64,000 nucleotides of DNA from Puniceicoccaceae bacterium 5H (GTDB lineage: Bacteria; Verrucomicrobiota; Verrucomicrobiia; Opitutales; Oceanipulchritudinaceae), in contig WOUP01000005.1 in assembly GCA_009772895.1 (NCBI GenBank), positions 62,001 to 126,000 of the forward strand. Direction: 5' to 3'. The translations under genes were made by a program, and so were the position numbers. The first letter of the stretch is position 1; every line of letters starts with the position of its first letter. Under the pieces are notes generated by a model. It was not told the DNA's origin. It ran no database searches and saw nothing but the letters and a program-made list of their open reading frames with translations. Of this stretch, positions 61,648-64,000 are shown one piece after another.

Positions 61648-63051
61648 ATGTCGCTAACGTCTGTAACAAATGACACCTGGACCACTCTCCGCGCCGACCT
61701 CGAGGCTACGCTGCCCCGAGATGTATTCGTGACGTGGATCGAGCCGCTCCGGGCCGAGATAGTCGGTGATGACACGCTGTTGATCATCGCCCCGAACGAC
61801 TTTGCCGCCATCTGGCTCGAGGACAACTACCAGGACCTCCTGCGTGAGAAATTGTCCACTATCGGCAACGGGGAACTGGAGCTGGAAATCACCAGCCGCC
61901 AGAGCGGGGAAGAATCCGCCTCCCAGCCAACCGGGACCAGCGAGCCTTTCACGGCGCCGCCCTTCCGCGACCACGAGCGCAGCAATACCAAGAACGGTCG
62001 CGACAAGAAGCGCCGCCCGGCCTACCTCAACCCGCGCAATACGTTCGACAACTTCATCGTCGGGCCGTCCAACCAGTTGGCCCACGCCGCCGCCCTCGCG
62101 GTGGCCGCCCAACCGGGCAACGCCTACAACCCGCTCTTCCTCTATGGAGACACCGGGCTGGGCAAGACGCACCTCATGCACGCCGTCGCCCACGCCATCC
62201 AGGCCAACGACCCGGACGCGCACGTCGTCTACGTCTCGTGCGAGAAGTTTACCAACAAGTTCCTCAAGGCGATCCGCGAAAACACGCTCGACGAGTTCCG
62301 CAAGTTTTACCGCAAGGTGGACGTGCTGCTGATCGACGACGTGCAGTTCCTCGAGGGCAAGGAGCGCACCCAGGAGGAATTCTTCCACACCTTTAACGAG
62401 CTGTTCGAGAGCCAGCGCCAGATCTGCCTCTCCAGCGACCGCCCGGCCAGCGAGATCTCCCGCCTCGAGAGCCGCCTCGTCTCCCGCTTCCAGTGGGGTA
62501 TGATCACGGATATCCAGGCGCCGGACCTCGAAACCCGCGCCGCGATTCTGCGCAAGAAGGCCCAGGCCCTCGGTTACACCAACCTGACGGAGGAGATCTT
62601 CAACTTTCTCGCCATGCGGGTGACGCGTAACGTGCGGCGGCTCGAAGGCGCGCTGCTAAAGGTCGCCGCCTACGCCAAGCTGACCAAGCACCCGCTCGAC
62701 CTGACCATGGCCGAGCACTTGATCAAGGACATCCTGCAGGAAGAACAAAGCCAGCAGGTAACGATCGAGAAGATCCAGCGCAAGGTGGCCGACTACTACG
62801 ACCTGCGCATGGGCGACATGTCCAGCCGCCGCCGCCCCAGCAACATCGCCTTCCCGCGCCAGATCGCCATGTATCTGAGCCGCATCCTCACCAGCCACCC
62901 GCTGAAGGAAATCGGCGACTCGTTTGGCGGTCGCGACCACGGCACCGTCATCCACGCCTGCCGCCAGGTGGAAAACATCATGGAGCAGGACCCCGAGGTG
63001 AAGCGCGCCGTCGAATACCTCACGCGCCAGATCAACGGCCAGCAGCCGTAG
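61648..63051 (+). CDS. dnaA: Chromosomal replication initiator DnaA
   Basis: A 467-residue initiator: domain I (about 1-85), a variable linker (about 86-125), AAA+ domain III with Walker A YGDTGLGKTHLMHAV, Walker B VDVLLIDDVQFLEGKERT and sensor regions, then domain IV with the DnaA-box signature FGGRDHGTVIHACRQVE. DnaA opens the origin and regulates its own gene. It is closed by a strong terminator and followed by oppositely oriented genes, not dnaN. Confidence 0.98.
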   Translation: MSLTSVTNDTWTTLRADLEATLPRDVFVTWIEPLRAEIVGDDTLLIIAPNDFAAIWLEDNYQDLLREKLSTIGNGELELEITSRQSGEESASQPTGTSEPFTAPPFRDHERSNTKNGRDKKRRPAYLNPRNTFDNFIVGPSNQLAHAAALAVAAQPGNAYNPLFLYGDTGLGKTHLMHAVAHAIQANDPDAHVVYVSCEKFTNKFLKAIRENTLDEFRKFYRKVDVLLIDDVQFLEGKERTQEEFFHTFNELFESQRQICLSSDRPASEISRLESRLVSRFQWGMITDIQAPDLETRAAILRKKAQALGYTNLTEEIFNFLAMRVTRNVRRLEGALLKVAAYAKLTKHPLDLTMAEHLIKDILQEEQSQQVTIEKIQRKVADYYDLRMGDMSSRRRPSNIAFPRQIAMYLSRILTSHPLKEIGDSFGGRDHGTVIHACRQVENIMEQDPEVKRAVEYLTRQINGQQP

Positions 63052-63072
63052 CCCTCGCCCCCCCTTTTACGC

Positions 63073-63106
63073 AAAAGCCCCGACTCAGACCGAGCCGGGG
63101 CTTTTT
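63073..63106 (+). terminator. Bidirectional terminator between dnaA and convergent genes
   Basis: AAAAGCCCCG (63073-63082) pairs with CGGGGCTTTT (63096-63105), with A and T runs on both sides, so it can stop both dnaA and the minus-strand operon. Confidence 0.9.
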
Positions 63107-63136
63107 GCTGGGTCGAAAAATCGCTTCGACGCGTAC

Positions 63137-63571
63137 CTACAGTGCGTCCGGGCGGAAGATCATCAAAAGCTCCGCGCGCGCCACCGTCTCGGGCTGGCGC
63201 TGCAGCCACTGGGCAATCGCGCGCTCCTTGGGGGCCGAGAGCGCATCGGCCAGCCGACGCCCGCGGTATTCGCGCGTCACGGGATCGGCCACCAACAGAT
63301 CCTTCAGCAGCACCTCCACCTGCTCCGGCAGGCGGTCATGACGCGCGATGGACTTCAGGGCCGCGATGTCCGGCGCATCGCCGGTCACCTCCGTCAACCA
63401 CAGGCCTACCTCGCGCTCCGCCGGTGAAATCTCCGGTGCGTCGAACGGCACGGCCTCCGGTGCCTTGTGCATGGCCAGCGAGGCGAGAAAGCCCAGCAGA
63501 AAGGCGATGCCGATGGAGGCCAGCCAGGAGAGGCCGTACATCAACGTGCCGAGGTAGCGCGCGCTCTTCAC
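63137..63571 (-). CDS. Hypothetical single-helix membrane protein
   Basis: A 144-residue protein starting with GTG (MKSARYLGTLMYGLSWLASI), one membrane helix (about 9-32), then a soluble part, ISPAEREVGLWLTEVTG and RLADALSAPKERAIAQWLQR, with no recognised family. Its GTG overlaps the TGA of the DUF5069 gene as GTGA, so translation is coupled. The long upstream frame to 63973 is antisense/out of frame to that gene. Confidence 0.7.
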   Translation of the reverse strand: MKSARYLGTLMYGLSWLASIGIAFLLGFLASLAMHKAPEAVPFDAPEISPAEREVGLWLTEVTGDAPDIAALKSIARHDRLPEQVEVLLKDLLVADPVTREYRGRRLADALSAPKERAIAQWLQRQPETVARAELLMIFRPDAL

Positions 63572-64000
63572 TGTTGCTGCTGTTGCTGGTTTTGCCGGGA
63601 GGCCTGCTGGTGCTGGGGCGTGCGCGACTGGAACTGGCGCTGCCCCTGCAGCTCGGCTGCCCGCACGGGATCGTAACCGGGGATGCGTCCTTCGTCGAAG
63701 TCGATCAGGTCGCACACGCACACGATATCGCGCACCCGCTCGGGTGTGCCCATCTCGGTCAAGGCCTCGGCCAGGAACTCGCGCCCTGCCTCGGTCTGGC
63801 CCTTGTGCGTCACCTCGCGATTCCACTGGGCGGCCTCGACGTTTTCCGGAAAGAGCTCCTGCAGGCGGGTAAACAGCGCCGTTTCGTCCGGATCGTGCGC
63901 CTTCACCGCCGCCACCACATCCTGCGGATCGACGCCCAGGTGCATGCAGAGGAAGCGGTCGAAGCCGCGGCAAAAATTCTTCTGGTAGCTCTTGGGCAGT
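63568..64000 (-). CDS. DUF5069 family protein, 5' end outside the window
   Basis: The frame stays open to the window edge, reading LPKSYQKNFCRGFDRFLCMH into GVDPQDVVAAVKAHDPDETA; the visible 143 residues therefore lack the N-terminus. The motif F-D-x-FLC-xx-LG-x-D and the following DVVAAV-K helix are those of DUF5069, common in Verrucomicrobiota and Planctomycetota. The C-terminus has a Gln-rich tail ending in six Gln (CAG/CAA repeat, 63571-63588). Function unknown. Confidence 0.75.
   Translation of the reverse strand, partial: LPKSYQKNFCRGFDRFLCMHLGVDPQDVVAAVKAHDPDETALFTRLQELFPENVEAAQWNREVTHKGQTEAGREFLAEALTEMGTPERVRDIVCVCDLIDFDEGRIPGYDPVRAAELQGQRQFQSRTPQHQQASRQNQQQQQQ

Noticed and set aside
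1-64000. tRNA, rRNA and CRISPR searches by eye
   Set aside because: No stretch with cloverleaf arms, rRNA core sequences or regular spaced repeats was recognised; a tRNA could be missed without a covariance search.

Overview
The window looks like chromosomal DNA of a GC-rich Gram-negative bacterium of the Verrucomicrobiota, most likely class Opitutae or Puniceicoccales. This is inferred from the mix of genes. There is an LPS export set (LptC/LptA/LptB-like), lipoproteins and two proteins with N-terminal anchors and helical WAxxDPxxA-type repeats. A PEP-CTERM-type protein, HPr kinase and PyrR (the last two more familiar from Firmicutes) occur together with DUF5069, DUF502 and YchF. No rRNA, tRNA, CRISPR array, insertion sequence or prophage was recognised. 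Coding density is high and most junctions are tight or overlapping.

Layout. 1-7.7 kb: a truncated sensor kinase, an unusual phosphodiesterase/endonuclease-phosphatase fusion, a VTT membrane protein, a coiled-coil protein, a UbiB-type kinase and DgkA. 7.7-14 kb: a run of small envelope and stress-type genes (Pmp3/YqaE, DUF892 ferritin-like, entericidin, a helical lipoprotein, a YfdC-like FNT channel, DUF1328). Inside it a histidine kinase and a LuxR-type regulator diverge around an inverted repeat. 14-16.5 kb: a GT4 glycosyltransferase and a BON-like secreted protein. 16.6-22.6 kb: an operon HIT-phoH-pgpH-ybeY-DUF502-recO-like for RNA metabolism, c-di-AMP turnover and repair. 22.6-28.2 kb: a LolA-like periplasmic protein, a BamE-like membrane protein, a nuclease-helicase fusion and the PEP-CTERM protein. 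28.3-34.1 kb: a translationally coupled chain pyrR-pyrB-pyrC-CPBP protease-thiL-tsaE-sirtuin.

34.1-34.9 kb holds the most unusual object: a GxxExxY gene bracketed by two near-identical ~105-bp repeats, each itself an imperfect inverted repeat, with a third degenerate arm next to thrS. 35-46 kb: thrS (no TGS domain), a deaminase, a glyoxalase-type enzyme, rsmE, ychF, a LytS/LytTR two-component pair and metW-metX. 46-50.8 kb: a hybrid kinase whose membrane domain resembles the plant/cyanobacterial ethylene receptor, then tatD and a moeB-rhodanese fusion. 50.8-58.3 kb: the paired repeat proteins, a RibD-like reductase, manC, ruvX, a vapBC-type pair, a glutamine amidotransferase and elbB. 58.4-61.2 kb: lptC-lptA-lptB-hprK. 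61.2-63.1 kb: an AT-richer gap with DnaA-box matches, then dnaA. The end holds a GTGA-coupled pair whose first member (DUF5069) runs off the window.

All functions come from reading motifs in the sequence. No database search was run. Start codons were moved downstream of the longest reading frame where signal peptides, family lengths or overlaps argued for it.
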